The notes below the pieces were generated by a model, which was not told the origin of the DNA, made no database searches, and was given only the letters and a program-made list of their open reading frames with translations. A program made the translations under genes and the position numbers. 64,000 bases of DNA from Aeromicrobium stalagmiti (GTDB lineage Bacteria; Actinomycetota; Actinomycetes; Propionibacteriales; Nocardioidaceae), in assembly GCF_013283745.1 (NCBI RefSeq), contig NZ_JABSTZ010000001.1, forward strand, positions 1,134,406 through 1,198,405, in the 5' to 3' direction. Each line of letters opens with the position of its first letter. Within the stretch, counting starts at the first letter, position 1. Positions 31,605-41,802 of the stretch are shown piece after piece.

Positions 31605-32216
31605 TTACTCGTCTCCGATGCCGCGGGCGTGCAGGGCGGCCCCGGTCTCGTAGGCCTGGGCGACCGTGCGGATGGCCATCGGGACGAGCAGCGCGCGGGG
31701 GCTGCGCTCGAGGCCCCGGGCCTTGGCGGCCGAGCGGGTCTCCTGGGCGATCTCGACGATGCCGGGGATCGCCCGCAGCACCAGGGAGAAGGAGAGGGCG
31801 AACCGCTCGGGGTTGACGCCGATCCGGCGGAAGGGCCCCAGGCCCCGGGTGATGGCGTCGAGCATCGAGTCGATCGACGTCGTCGTGGTGAACACGAGCG
31901 CTGCGATGAACGAGGCCAGCAGCCCTGCGACGACGTGGATGGCGGTGGGCCAGCCCTGCTGCCAGACCTGGAAGGCCGTGACCACGACGACCACCAGCAG
32001 GAGTGGCCGCAGCGCCCGCAGGGTGTGCCGCAACGGCATGCGGACCCACGCCGCGAGCGCAACGGCCACGGCGAGGAGCGCGAGGGCGGGCCACAGCCCC
32101 GGGATCGCCACGGTCGCGACGCCGAACAGCGCCAGCAGGCCGAGCTTGGGGCCGGTCGGGAGGCGGTGGACGAACGTCGTGCCGGGCCGATAGGCGCCCA
32201 CGAGCAGCTGGCTCAT
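31605..32216 (-). CDS. bioN: Energy-coupling factor transmembrane protein, BioN-type
   Basis: A 203-residue EcfT family membrane protein with five to six helices and the coupling-helix signatures SAAKARGLERSPRAL (A-R-G motif). It couples ATP hydrolysis by the EcfA-type ATPase to the substrate-binding subunit. The ATG at 32216 overlaps the ATPase stop. Third gene of the bioY-M-N operon. Confidence 0.9.
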   Translation of the reverse strand: MSQLLVGAYRPGTTFVHRLPTGPKLGLLALFGVATVAIPGLWPALALLAVAVALAAWVRMPLRHTLRALRPLLLVVVVVTAFQVWQQGWPTAIHVVAGLLASFIAALVFTTTTSIDSMLDAITRGLGPFRRIGVNPERFALSFSLVLRAIPGIVEIAQETRSAAKARGLERSPRALLVPMAIRTVAQAYETGAALHARGIGDE

Positions 32217-32911
32217 GCATCGACCACGCAGCGGTAGTGCTCGATGGCGTCGGCGGGGGCGCCGTCGAACACGACCCGGGCCTCGTCGATCACCAGCGCC
32301 CGGTCGCACCGGGCGGCGAGCTCGAGGTCATGGGTCACGAGCACGAGCTGCTGCGACAGGGCGAAGAGCCGGTCGGCGACGGCGCGGGTGTTGCGCAGGT
32401 CGAGCAGGGTCGTGGGCTCGTCGGCGACCAGGATGGCCGGCTCGGTCGCCAGGACGCCCGCCAGGGCGAGCATCTGCTTCTGGCCGCCGGAGAGCGCGTG
32501 CACCGTGGTATCGGCCTTGTCCTCCAGGCCGATCCCCTCGAGGATCGACCGCGCCCGGCGCAGTCGCTCCTTCTTGTCCTTGATCGTGCGCCGCAGCGAC
32601 AGCGCGACGTCCTCGATGCAGGTGGGCATCACGAGCTGGGCGTCAGGGTTGGTGAAGACGAAGCCGACCGTGCGCCGGACGGCGGGCCCGTCGTCGACGG
32701 TGTCGAGGCCGTTGACCGTGACGGCCCCGCTGGTCGGCTCGACCAGGCCGTTGAGCAGGCGGGCGAACGTCGACTTGCCCGAGCCGTTGCTGCCGATCAG
32801 CGCGATCCGGTGCTCGGTCAGCTGCGCGCTTGTGGGGTGCAGAAGGACGAGGTCGCCGCTCGGGGTGGATACCGAGACGGCGACCTCGTCGAGCCGGATC
32901 GAGGGGGGCAC
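32213..32911 (-). CDS. bioM: ABC ATPase of the biotin ECF transporter, BioM-type
   Basis: 232 residues with Walker A GSNGSGKST, Q-loop FVFTNPDAQLV, signature LSGGQKQ and Walker B ILVADEPT. The FTNPDAQ Q-loop is typical of ECF ATPases. The GTG start at 32911 lies two bases after the bioY stop with no separate SD, so it is probably translated by re-initiation. Works with bioY and bioN to import biotin. Confidence 0.92.
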   Translation of the reverse strand: MPPSIRLDEVAVSVSTPSGDLVLLHPTSAQLTEHRIALIGSNGSGKSTFARLLNGLVEPTSGAVTVNGLDTVDDGPAVRRTVGFVFTNPDAQLVMPTCIEDVALSLRRTIKDKKERLRRARSILEGIGLEDKADTTVHALSGGQKQMLALAGVLATEPAILVADEPTTLLDLRNTRAVADRLFALSQQLVLVTHDLELAARCDRALVIDEARVVFDGAPADAIEHYRCVVDA

Positions 32912-32913
32912 GA

Positions 32914-33507
32914 TCAGCGCTTGGCTACCAGCTGGGGGAAGGCGCGGTGGACGGCCGCCGCCACGACCGCCGCGATGACGCCCTTGACGATGTCGAAGAC
33001 GAAGAACGGCGTCGCGTAGCCCCAGGCCGTGCCGAAGCTGACGTCGAGCTTGATCGACATGCCGACGGCGCCGATGACGCCGACGACCGCGACGGTCACG
33101 ATCGCCGCGGCGACCGACAGCGCGACCGTGAGGGCCGCGGGATTGCGGCGCGCGAACGAGCTGGCGACGAGACCGACCAGGAAGGCCGCGACCGGGAAGG
33201 CGATGAGGTAGCCGGCGGATGCGCCGGTCCACACCGAGGGGCCACCGGTCTGGCCGGCGAAGATCGGCACGCCGGCGGTGCCGACGGCGAGGTAGAGCAG
33301 CACGGCGAGCGCCCCGCGCCTGGCGCCCAGGACACCGGCGGCCAGGAAGATGCCGAACATCTGCAGGGTGAACTCGACGCCGGACGCGTTGGTGCCCAGC
33401 GCGGGCAGGATCGCGCAGACCGCGATGAAGGCGGCGAAGGTCGCGACGAGCGCGAGGTCGGTCGTGCTGAGGCCTGCGGCGCGCCGGGGGGTGGCAGTGG
33501 TCGTCAT
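32914..33507 (-). CDS. bioY: Biotin-binding S component BioY
   Basis: 197 residues, six membrane helices, with the BioY signatures GVEFTLQMFGIFLAAGVLGARRG and GTAGVPIFAGQTGGPSVWTGASAGYL. It binds biotin and is energised by BioM/BioN. The ATG follows GGAG. The divergent regulator and two BioQ-type boxes upstream support biotin-responsive expression. Confidence 0.95.
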   Translation of the reverse strand: MTTTATPRRAAGLSTTDLALVATFAAFIAVCAILPALGTNASGVEFTLQMFGIFLAAGVLGARRGALAVLLYLAVGTAGVPIFAGQTGGPSVWTGASAGYLIAFPVAAFLVGLVASSFARRNPAALTVALSVAAAIVTVAVVGVIGAVGMSIKLDVSFGTAWGYATPFFVFDIVKGVIAAVVAAAVHRAFPQLVAKR

Positions 33508-33533
33508 GGTCGTGCTCCTGGTGAAAGGGAACC

Positions 33534-33546
33534 TGAACGGTGCTCA
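33534..33546. promoter_or_regulatory. BioQ box 1
   Basis: TGAACGGTGCTCA, one base off the palindrome TGAAC-N3-GTTCA described for BioQ. It lies 27 bases upstream of bioY. Confidence 0.65.
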
Positions 33547-33548
33547 GG

Positions 33549-33561
33549 TGAACGGCGTTCA
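33549..33561. promoter_or_regulatory. BioQ box 2
   Basis: TGAACGGCGTTCA has perfect five-base arms and lies 15 bases (centre to centre) from box 1. It overlaps the -35 position of a bioQ promoter whose -10 is TAGGCT at 33572-33577, so it could give autorepression. Confidence 0.7.
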
Positions 33562-33612
33562 GGTTAGCGTATAGGCTGTCCTCGCTGTCAATGTGACGTC
33601 TTCGGAGGACCC

Positions 33613-34203
33613 ATGCGCTATCGCCGTGCAGACATCGTCGAGCGGGCCGTCGACGTCCTCGACCAGTATGGGCTCGCCGACCTCTCGATGAGAAGGATCG
33701 CGTCGGAGCTGGGCCTGCAGCCCTCCGCGCTCTACCACCACTTCGGCAACAAGCAGGAGCTGCTCGCGGCGGTCGCCGACGAGGTGCTGCAGCGGGGCCG
33801 GCACGCCGACCACGACCGGCTGGCGTGGGAGGCGGCGGTCTCGGCGATCAGCCACGAGCTCCGTGACGCGATGCTCGCGTATCGCGACGGCGCCGAGCTC
33901 GTGGCGACCGTGCAGGCGTTCGGCCTGGGCACACGATCACTCGTGGAGCCGCTGGCAGCGGCCTTCTCGCGGGGTGGTCTCGGCGACGACCTCGCGCGTG
34001 CGGCGGCCGCGACGGTGCTGCACTTCGTGTTCGGCTTCGTCACCGAGGAGCAGATCCACCTGCAGGCGAGCAGCGCCGGCGCGATCGACGACGACCGGCT
34101 CGTGCGGCCCGGCACCGGCTCGTTCGACCTCGGCCTGTCCTTCATCGTCGACGGCGCCCGCCACCGAAGCGAGCAGGCCGCCGGTGCGAGCGCCAGCGCA
34201 TGA
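33613..34203 (+). CDS. bioQ: TetR-family regulator of biotin genes
   Basis: 196 residues: N-terminal TetR helix-turn-helix (LSMRRIASELGLQPSALYHHFGNKQELL) and a helical ligand domain. Divergent from bioYMN with two BioQ-type boxes between, which is the arrangement of actinobacterial BioQ, a repressor of biotin genes. ATG 33613 follows GGAGG. The last 12 codons (RSEQAAGASASA) come from a 34-base repeat that recurs after the stop, so the natural C-terminus may have been replaced. Confidence 0.85.
   Translation: MRYRRADIVERAVDVLDQYGLADLSMRRIASELGLQPSALYHHFGNKQELLAAVADEVLQRGRHADHDRLAWEAAVSAISHELRDAMLAYRDGAELVATVQAFGLGTRSLVEPLAAAFSRGGLGDDLARAAAATVLHFVFGFVTEEQIHLQASSAGAIDDDRLVRPGTGSFDLGLSFIVDGARHRSEQAAGASASA
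34165..34198 (+). repeat. 34-base direct repeat, copy 1 (inside bioQ)
   Basis: Identical to 34220-34253 with a 55-base period. The unit is rich in GCGAGC and encodes the bioQ C-terminal tail. Confidence 0.85.
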
Positions 34204-34219
34204 CGCAACCCCGGGCGAG

Positions 34220-34253
34220 CGAAGCGAGCAGGCCGCCGGTGCGAGCGCCAGCG
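34220..34253 (+). repeat. 34-base direct repeat, copy 2 (between bioQ and guaB1)
   Basis: Second identical copy, followed to 34292 by more GAGCG/GAGGAGCG-rich sequence. It fills the space between the convergent bioQ and guaB1 stops. Confidence 0.85.
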
Positions 34254-34292
34254 AGCACCGAGAGGAGCGGCGAGGAACGAGCCGCGAGCGGC

Positions 34293-35762
<1,470 letters not shown>

Positions 35763-35775
35763 GGCGGACAGGCCG

Positions 35776-36519
35776 TCAGGCGGTGAGTCCTCCGTCGGCG
35801 ACGATGGTCTGCCCCGTGATGTAGGTGTTGTCGGGCGACGTCAGGAACTGCACGATGCGCGCGATGTCGGCCGGCTCGCCGAGGCGTCCGGCCGGGGTGC
35901 GCCGGACGATCTGGTCGAGCTGCCCCTCGTCGAGCCCGTGCGACATCTCGGTGCGCAGGTAGCCGGGCGCGACGGAGTTGACGAAGATGCCGCGGGAGCC
36001 GAGCTCGCGGGCCAGCGCACGGGTCATGCCGTCCATGGCCGCCTTGGTGGCGCTGTAGACCGCGAGGCCCCGGTAGCCGGAGAGGCCGACGATCGACGAG
36101 ATGCTGATGATGTGCCCCGATCCGCGGGACAGCATGCGGCGGGACACGAGCTTGCTGATGTGCAGCGTGCCCTTGAGGTTGAGGTCGATGACGGTGTCGA
36201 CGTCGTCGTCGGGCGTCAGGGCCAGGATGCCGTCACGCGCGACACCGGCGTTGTTGACCAGGATGTCGACGACGTCCCACTCGTCGGTGACGTCCTTGAC
36301 GAACGCGTCGACCTGCTCGCGGTTGCTGAGGTCGACCGCGCGGAACAAGAAGCGTCCGGCCGTGGCGGGGTCGTTGGTCCAGCGCTCGATCTCGTCGGTC
36401 GACGACCGGGCGCACGTCGCGACGCGGTCGCCGGAGTCGAGGTAGGACTGGACGATGCCGGCCCCCAGCCCGCGGCTGCCGCCGGTGATGATGACGACGC
36501 GTCCTGTGGACACCGTCAT
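35776..36519 (-). CDS. SDR-family oxidoreductase (FabG-like)
   Basis: A 247-residue classical short-chain dehydrogenase with the cofactor loop [14 protein letters not shown], catalytic Ser in SISSIVG and YSATK. The C-terminus [13 protein letters not shown] is of the FabG type, which suggests reduction of a beta-keto (carrier-bound) group. It is the last gene of a unit with an adenylating ligase, an acyl carrier protein and a methyltransferase; its ATG overlaps the ligase stop. Confidence 0.92.
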   Translation of the reverse strand: MTVSTGRVVIITGGSRGLGAGIVQSYLDSGDRVATCARSSTDEIERWTNDPATAGRFLFRAVDLSNREQVDAFVKDVTDEWDVVDILVNNAGVARDGILALTPDDDVDTVIDLNLKGTLHISKLVSRRMLSRGSGHIISISSIVGLSGYRGLAVYSATKAAMDGMTRALARELGSRGIFVNSVAPGYLRTEMSHGLDEGQLDQIVRRTPAGRLGEPADIARIVQFLTSPDNTYITGQTIVADGGLTA

Positions 36520-37865
36520 GATGTGCCACCTCTCGTGAGTTTGTTGCCGGTGGTGCCCATGGTCTCGACGAAGCGGATGCTCCGGGGGCGGGAAGCGGGT
36601 GGAAGGTCTGCGCACGCCGCGCGGATCGCAGCGTCGATCTCCTCGGTGTCGTGTCCCGACTCGGGGACCACCTCGACGGCGACGATCGCGCCGACCATCG
36701 CGTTGGGACGACCGAAGACCCGCACCAGCGCGACGCCGGGGATCTGGCCGATGCGGTCCTCGACCGGCAGCGGGTGGACCTTGACGCCGCCGACGTTGAT
36801 GACCTCGGAGGCGCGGCCGCGGAACTCGATGCGGTCGTCGACGATCTCGACGAGGTCGCCGGTCGCGCGCCACGCGTCGGCGTCGATCGGGGGCTGGCCG
36901 TAGTAGCCGAGCATCGAGGCGCGGGACCTGACCCACAGCTCGCCGTCGACGACCTTGAAGACGACGTCGCCGCCCTCCTGGAGCATCGAGACCGGCAGAC
37001 CCGCGACACCGTCGCGCACCGAGACGTTCTGGCCGAACTCGTTGGCGCCGTAGATCTGCGACACGCGGGCGGTCGGGAAGCGGTCGGCGACGCGCTGCAG
37101 CAGGGCGGGCGGGACCGCCTCGCCGCCCATCGTGATCTGGCGCAGGGGTGGGACGTCGCCGCCGTCGCTGTCCATCTCGATGAGCAGGAACCGCCAGAAC
37201 GTCGGCGTGCCGCTCGCGTGGGTGACGCCCCAGCGCCGCATCGCGGCGAGGCCGTCGCGGGGCTGGAAGGTCTCGGCGGCGGCCAGCGTGGTCTGTGCCG
37301 CGACGACGTGGATGAGGATCTGCAGCCCGCCGAACTGGTTGAGCCCGTAGGCCAGCAACCACATCTGGTCGTCGACCGGGCGGATCCGCCGGGTCGTGAG
37401 CAGCACGCGGCTCCACAGATGGCGGGCGGCCTTGGGGGCGCCGGTCGTTCCGGTCGTCATGCACATCAGCGAGGCGTCGTCGGGCGCCGTCGCCGGGACG
37501 GGCTCGCCGTGGTCGACCAGGAGGTCGGCGGTCGCGGTGGCGCCGGCGTCGACGAGGCCGGACCGGGTCGTGACGAGGTGGTCGTGGTCGAACCGCTCGC
37601 GGTACTCCGCGACGGCCTCGTCGCTCGCGGCGAGCGGGTAGACGCACGCCTCGGCGCCGGCGAGGGCCGATCCGGCCAGGAGCGCCATGACCTGCGCCGG
37701 GTCGTCGTCGAGGATCGCGAGACGTCCGACGCCCCGCGCGACGAGGTTGGCGGCGACGGCCTCGGCCCGGGTCAGCAGCTCGGCGAACGTCGTGGCGCCT
37801 CGCGGCGAGACGACGGCAGGCTGCTCACCACGCTCCGCGGCGGCCGTCCGCAGCAGCTCGATCAC
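36516..37865 (-). CDS. Stand-alone AMP-forming acyl ligase (ANL family)
   Basis: A 449-residue ANL enzyme, shorter than usual (500-550). Phosphate-loop [15 protein letters not shown], the A5-like [14 protein letters not shown] and [12 protein letters not shown], and the C-terminal catalytic Lys in [11 protein letters not shown]. It overlaps the carrier-protein gene by four bases, so it most likely adenylates a carboxylic acid and loads it on that carrier. Substrate unknown. No condensation, KS or NRPS modules are nearby. Confidence 0.88.
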   Translation of the reverse strand: MIELLRTAAAERGEQPAVVSPRGATTFAELLTRAEAVAANLVARGVGRLAILDDDPAQVMALLAGSALAGAEACVYPLAASDEAVAEYRERFDHDHLVTTRSGLVDAGATATADLLVDHGEPVPATAPDDASLMCMTTGTTGAPKAARHLWSRVLLTTRRIRPVDDQMWLLAYGLNQFGGLQILIHVVAAQTTLAAAETFQPRDGLAAMRRWGVTHASGTPTFWRFLLIEMDSDGGDVPPLRQITMGGEAVPPALLQRVADRFPTARVSQIYGANEFGQNVSVRDGVAGLPVSMLQEGGDVVFKVVDGELWVRSRASMLGYYGQPPIDADAWRATGDLVEIVDDRIEFRGRASEVINVGGVKVHPLPVEDRIGQIPGVALVRVFGRPNAMVGAIVAVEVVPESGHDTEEIDAAIRAACADLPPASRPRSIRFVETMGTTGNKLTRGGTS

Positions 37866-38119
37866 GCGGAGGGCTGTTCCTCGGCGCTGTAGTAGTCGAG
37901 GATGTCGCCGACCGTCGTGGCCATGATCCCGACGCTGAACGGGTCGTCGCCGAGGTCGTCCTCGAGCATCGACGACAGCTCGGCGATCTCGAGCGAGTCG
38001 AGCCCGACACCATCGGCGAACAGGGACGTCTCGGCGGTGACGTCGGCGTCCTTGTTGGCCCGCGAGAGGAAGCGCTTGATCGTCTCTTCGGCCTGACTGC
38101 GAGGGCTTCCCATGCTCAT
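37862..38119 (-). CDS. Acyl carrier protein
   Basis: 85 residues with the phosphopantetheine attachment serine in GVGLDSLEIAELSSMLEDDLG. An acidic helix-2/3 region and an N-terminal helix are present. It is not in a fatty-acid synthesis operon: its neighbours are a methyltransferase, an adenylating ligase and an SDR, so it is a dedicated carrier of a small pathway. ATG 38119 has GGAG upstream; ATG 38113 is the alternative. Confidence 0.9.
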   Translation of the reverse strand: MSMGSPRSQAEETIKRFLSRANKDADVTAETSLFADGVGLDSLEIAELSSMLEDDLGDDPFSVGIMATTVGDILDYYSAEEQPSA

Positions 38120-38200
38120 GTGCTCCAGATGCTGTGGTGGTGGGATGTCACGCGGCTCAACGACGTCCGCGAGAAAAGGTTACCGCCGGTCGACGGGCGG

Positions 38201-39034
38201 CTAGGCGGGCTTGGACGCGGAGATCAGGCCGTAGCCCAGGGTGCCGTCCTGCCAGAAGGCCTGGAGGATGTCGAGGGACTCCTCGAACGTGTCGAGGCTC
38301 TCCTGACCGATGAGCCCGATGACGGCGTCGCGGTGCTCGGCGGCGGTCGCCCGCCAGCGGTCGAGGGTCGGAAGGGTCTCGCGGGTGATGTCGACGACCT
38401 CGTCGACGACGAGCCCCGCATCGGCCATCAGCCCGGAGTAGATCTCGAGGGAGTCCATGCGCGCCGCGCCGTAGGCCGACCGCAGCACCGCGAACTCGTG
38501 GCGACGCTCCTTGAGCTCGGCGAAGCCGATCTCGCGACGGCGGATGATGTCGCACAGGGCGATGCGTCCGCCCGGGCGCAGGACGCGGGCGCACTCGGAG
38601 ATCAGGGCCCGGCGGTCGGGCATCAGGTGGGACGACTCCAGCACCCAGGCCCGGTCGAAGGAGGCGTCGGGCAGCCCGTTGGCCGTGCCGTCACGCTGCT
38701 CGAACGAGACGGTGTCGACGCCGAGACGTGCCGACTCCTGCGTCGCTGCCTCGACGCCGACCGCGCTGGTCGTGATGCCCAGCACCTCGACGCCGTGCTC
38801 GGTCGCGATCCGGCGGGCCGGGGTGCCGGAGCCGCACCCGACGTCGAGCACGCGCAGTCCCGGCGAGAGCTGGGACGCGGCGATCATGCGGGTCGTGAGC
38901 TCGGCGGTCGCGACGTCGAGCGGCTCGTCGCCGGTCTCGAACACGCCCCAGTGCAGCTCGTCGCCCAGCAGAAGGCCCCACGCCTCGGTCACCCGGTCGT
39001 AGTGGGCGGCCGGCTCGTAATGCTCCTGGGTCAT
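38201..39034 (-). CDS. SAM-dependent methyltransferase (class I)
   Basis: 277 residues with the SAM motif VLDVGCGSGTPARR, followed by the acidic GITTSAVGVE and later LRPGGRIALCDI. The N-terminus (HYDRVTEAWGLLLGDELHWGVFE) is typical of small-molecule methyltransferases such as tocopherol or glycine-betaine type enzymes. It precedes the carrier-protein gene by 81 bases on the same strand, so it probably methylates an intermediate or product of that pathway. A TAGGCT hexamer lies upstream at 39109-39114. Confidence 0.9.
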   Translation of the reverse strand: MTQEHYEPAAHYDRVTEAWGLLLGDELHWGVFETGDEPLDVATAELTTRMIAASQLSPGLRVLDVGCGSGTPARRIATEHGVEVLGITTSAVGVEAATQESARLGVDTVSFEQRDGTANGLPDASFDRAWVLESSHLMPDRRALISECARVLRPGGRIALCDIIRRREIGFAELKERRHEFAVLRSAYGAARMDSLEIYSGLMADAGLVVDEVVDITRETLPTLDRWRATAAEHRDAVIGLIGQESLDTFEESLDILQAFWQDGTLGYGLISASKPA

Positions 39035-39174
39035 GGTCTCCCTGCCGTGGTCACTCGGTGGTCAGAATTCGTGGCTGCGGTGCATCCGTACGGGGTCGAG
39101 CGGTGGTCAGCCTAGCAGCGCTCCTGCGGGTGGAGGGGCGAAAATCCGGGGGGTCGTCGCAGGCTGATCGGGGG

Positions 39175-40065
39175 TCAGTCAGCGGCCGTCAGACGCGCGG
39201 ACACGACGGGCTCGAGGGCCGTCGCGACCGCCTGCATGCCGGTCGCCCGTGGGTGCAGCGCAGAGCCGTCGCCGGGCTCGGCCGTGATGCCGCTGACCCA
39301 CGCTTCGGCCGGATCGGCGCAGGCGTCGTGGCCCACCGAGGCCCGGCGCATCGACAGATAGCTGGCCCCGGCGTCCTCGGCGGCGCCGCGCATCGCGGTC
39401 TCGAGGCTCCCCTCGGCAGCCGCGCCCGCCCGCAGCTCGGCGGGCGTCACCGGGACCTGCTCGGGCGGGCACGTGCCGTCGTCGGGCATGAGGCGCAGAT
39501 AGCTGACCAGCACGACCAGGGCGTCGGGGGCGCGTCGCTGGATCTCGTCGAGCACCTCGGTGACGTCGGACCGGATGCCGTCGAGGGCCGCGGGGAGCCG
39601 GTCGGTCGTCGCCTGGCACGTCTCGGGTGCAGAGGCCGGACGGGCGTAGCAGTAGCCGAACAACGACGGGATGTAGCCCGCGTCGTTGCCGCCGATGCTG
39701 ATCGTGACCACGTCGGTCTGGGGCCCGACTGCGTCGACCTGCGGGGGGAGCGCGGTCGGCTGCTGCCGGCCGAGCAGCACGTCCTTGGTCGTGGCCCCGG
39801 GGCAGCTGACGTCGGTCAGCTGGTCGGCGTCGAGGCCGAGCGACCGCGCGACGAGCGACGGGTAGTTGGCGTCGGACCTCAGGCACGGCCCGGACGGCGT
39901 GCCGATGCCGGCCCCGGCCACCGCGGAGTCGCCCAGGGCGACGTACGAGACCTTCGCCGGCACGGACGGAACAGGCTCGGGGGTGGAGCCCGTGCACGCC
40001 GCCAGCAGGAGCGTCGACGCAATCGCGCCGGACGTGGCGAGCCGCAGGCGCGGACGCGAGATCAT
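39175..40065 (-). CDS. SGNH/GDSL-family lipoprotein hydrolase
   Basis: 296 residues: signal peptide with lipobox LLAAC (Cys24), then an SGNH hydrolase domain: block I YVALGDSAVAGAG, block III SIGGNDAGY, and a C-terminal ALHPRATG. Four to six cysteines suggest disulphides, as in Streptomyces scabies-type extracellular esterases. The natural ester is unknown. Leaderless promoter. Confidence 0.88.
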   Translation of the reverse strand: MISRPRLRLATSGAIASTLLLAACTGSTPEPVPSVPAKVSYVALGDSAVAGAGIGTPSGPCLRSDANYPSLVARSLGLDADQLTDVSCPGATTKDVLLGRQQPTALPPQVDAVGPQTDVVTISIGGNDAGYIPSLFGYCYARPASAPETCQATTDRLPAALDGIRSDVTEVLDEIQRRAPDALVVLVSYLRLMPDDGTCPPEQVPVTPAELRAGAAAEGSLETAMRGAAEDAGASYLSMRRASVGHDACADPAEAWVSGITAEPGDGSALHPRATGMQAVATALEPVVSARLTAAD

Positions 40066-40071
40066 GCGGTC

Positions 40072-40077
40072 AGGCTA
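40072..40077 (-). promoter_or_regulatory. -10 hexamer of the SGNH lipoprotein gene, leaderless type
   Basis: TAGCCT on the minus strand, six bases before the ATG at 40065. Confidence 0.5.
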
Positions 40078-40126
40078 CCGCTGCGTGTGTTGCCCGACAT
40101 CGCCCTCACGGGCGGCTCTGCCCGTG

Positions 40127-40132
40127 TAGGCT
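40127..40132 (+). promoter_or_regulatory. -10 hexamer of the methyltransferase gene at 40141, leaderless type
   Basis: TAGGCT, eight bases, then the GTG at 40141. It is back to back with the preceding divergent promoter. Confidence 0.45.
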
Positions 40133-40140
40133 CCTGCTCC

Positions 40141-40794
40141 GTGAACCCCACCGTCTATCGCGCCGTTCGCGCGACCGTGCGGACCGTCAACACGCCCATC
40201 GCGAAGGTCCGGGCCCGTCGAGCGCTGGGCGAGGCCTCCCGCCCCCTCAAGCTCGAGATCGGTGGCCTCGTGCCGCGGCCGGGATGGGTCGTGACCAACG
40301 TCAACGCCGTGACCCGCAACTACCTCGACGCCACGCGCACGTGGCCGCTCGAGGACGGGTCGGTGTCACACGTCTACTCCGACAACGTCATCGAGCACCT
40401 GCCGCTCGAGGCCACGCGGGCGATGCTGGCCGAGGCGTACCGCTGCCTGCAGCCCGGCGGTGTCATCCGGCTCATCACGCCTGACGTGCGGGCCCACGTC
40501 GAGATGTACCTCTCCGGCCAGCCCGCTCTCGACGACGCCGCCGCGACGCACTACCGCGAGCTGGGCCTGGTCGTCGAGCACCCCATCGACGTGCTGCGGA
40601 TCCCGATCGGCGCGTTCGGGCACCACGAGGGCTATGTCTTCGACTTCGAGACGCTGAAGGTCGAGCTCGAGAAGGCCGGCTTCTCCGACGTGGTCCGCAC
40701 GCCCACCGGCTCCAGCGACCGGCCGGAGTTCGCGGGCCTGGACCAGCGCACCAGCGAAGGTGGCGCCCAGCTCGCCGTCGAGGCGGTGCGCTGA
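40141..40794 (+). CDS. SAM-dependent methyltransferase-like protein
   Basis: 217 residues. The sequence LKLEIGGLVPRPGWVVTNVN, then LEDGSVSHVYSDNVIEHLP and CLQPGGVIRLITPDVRAHVEMY, is the pattern of the methyltransferase 11-like/PsiM-type proteins found in polysaccharide clusters. The usual GXGXG loop is reduced (EIGGL), so catalysis should be tested. GTG start set by the leaderless promoter. It is the first gene of the surface-polysaccharide locus. Confidence 0.82.
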   Translation: MNPTVYRAVRATVRTVNTPIAKVRARRALGEASRPLKLEIGGLVPRPGWVVTNVNAVTRNYLDATRTWPLEDGSVSHVYSDNVIEHLPLEATRAMLAEAYRCLQPGGVIRLITPDVRAHVEMYLSGQPALDDAAATHYRELGLVVEHPIDVLRIPIGAFGHHEGYVFDFETLKVELEKAGFSDVVRTPTGSSDRPEFAGLDQRTSEGGAQLAVEAVR

Positions 40795-40808
40795 CGCTGC
40801 GTCAGCGC
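40788..40808. terminator. Bidirectional hairpin between convergent methyltransferase genes
   Basis: Perfect nine-base arms (40788-40796 and 40800-40808) with a CTG loop. The TGA of the plus gene and the TGA of the minus gene both lie within the arms. No T-run. Confidence 0.55.
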
Positions 40809-41674
40809 GGGGCCAGCACGAACACGCCGGAGTGCGCCGAGCTGTCGGCCTGACGGCGGAGCATGACGGCTCGCATGAGCGCGAGCCCGCCCGGCGTGCG
40901 GTTGACGGTCGACTTGAGCGCGTTCTTGGCCTTGGACCGGCCGCGCACGCGCAGCCACTCCCGGCTGAACATCTCGTCGGGCAGCCAGGTCCGCTCGTGG
41001 TGCAGGACCGCGAGGTCGAGCCGCTCGGCGTACTCGGCCATCGTCCGGTCGCCCAGGAAGTGCAGGTGGTCGCCGAGGTTCCAGTGGAGCATGTCGCCCT
41101 TCTGGGCGCCCGCCGTCATCTCGCCGGTCGCCATGACGACGATGCCGCCGGGTCGCAGGATGCGGGCCAGCTCACGGAACGTCTCGGTGGGGCTGATCAG
41201 GTGGGAGAACACGTTGATCATGCTGATCACGTCGAACGAGTCGTCGGGGTAGCCGACGTCCTCCACCGGCAGGCCGTGCACGGTCGCGCCGGTCTGCTGG
41301 GCCGCGATGCGCATGCGGTCGGCGCTGAGCTCGATGCCCTCGATCTCGTAGCTGGCGTCCCGGGCGAGGCCGAGGAGCAGGCCCGCGCCGCAGCCGATGT
41401 CGAGCCAGCGGCCGGAGGGGGTGTGCTCGCGGGCGAGGTCGACGAAGCCCTGGAAGCGGCTGCGCAGGATCAGCTCGCTCTGGCTCTGCTTGTCGGCCGC
41501 GACGATCTCCTGGGTGCCCGCGTAGTGGCCGGCCTCCATCTCGGTCATCCGGCGCTGGGGCTCGGGGATGTCGTCGATGTAGAGGAGGTCGCACCGGGGG
41601 CACTGCCCGAGACGGATGCCGTTCTCGGAGAACAGCGGCGTCCAGTCCGCCGAACCGCAGCAGTCACACCTCAT
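40802..41674 (-). CDS. Zinc-ribbon class I methyltransferase
   Basis: 290 residues: an N-terminal CX2C-type zinc ribbon (CDCCGS ... CPRCD at about residues 3-29) followed by a SAM domain (WLDIGCGAGLLLGLA; FDVISMINVFSHL; LRPGGIVVMAT). This fusion is typical of sugar C- or O-methyltransferases near polysaccharide and deoxysugar genes. The ATG has AGGG upstream. Confidence 0.88.
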   Translation of the reverse strand: MRCDCCGSADWTPLFSENGIRLGQCPRCDLLYIDDIPEPQRRMTEMEAGHYAGTQEIVAADKQSQSELILRSRFQGFVDLAREHTPSGRWLDIGCGAGLLLGLARDASYEIEGIELSADRMRIAAQQTGATVHGLPVEDVGYPDDSFDVISMINVFSHLISPTETFRELARILRPGGIVVMATGEMTAGAQKGDMLHWNLGDHLHFLGDRTMAEYAERLDLAVLHHERTWLPDEMFSREWLRVRGRSKAKNALKSTVNRTPGGLALMRAVMLRRQADSSAHSGVFVLAPR

Positions 41675-41790
41675 GCGTCACCCTTTCACGTCGCCCGTCC
41701 GGGCCTCGGCACTCGCGGACACGCTACCGGAGCAGGCTCGCCGTGACCCCCGGGTTCGGCCCGGTCCCCCCGTCGCGTCGGTCCACGCCC

Positions 41791-41796
41791 TATCCT
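41791..41796 (+). promoter_or_regulatory. -10 hexamer of the glycosyltransferase gene at 41803, leaderless type
   Basis: TATCCT, six bases, then the ATG at 41803; no ribosome binding site. Confidence 0.55.
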
Positions 41797-41802
41797 CTGC
41801 GC

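Noticed and set aside
28643..32062. A 1139-codon minus-strand frame across the M4 protease and ecfT region
   Set aside because: Arg-rich translation, antisense or out of frame to clear genes with motifs.
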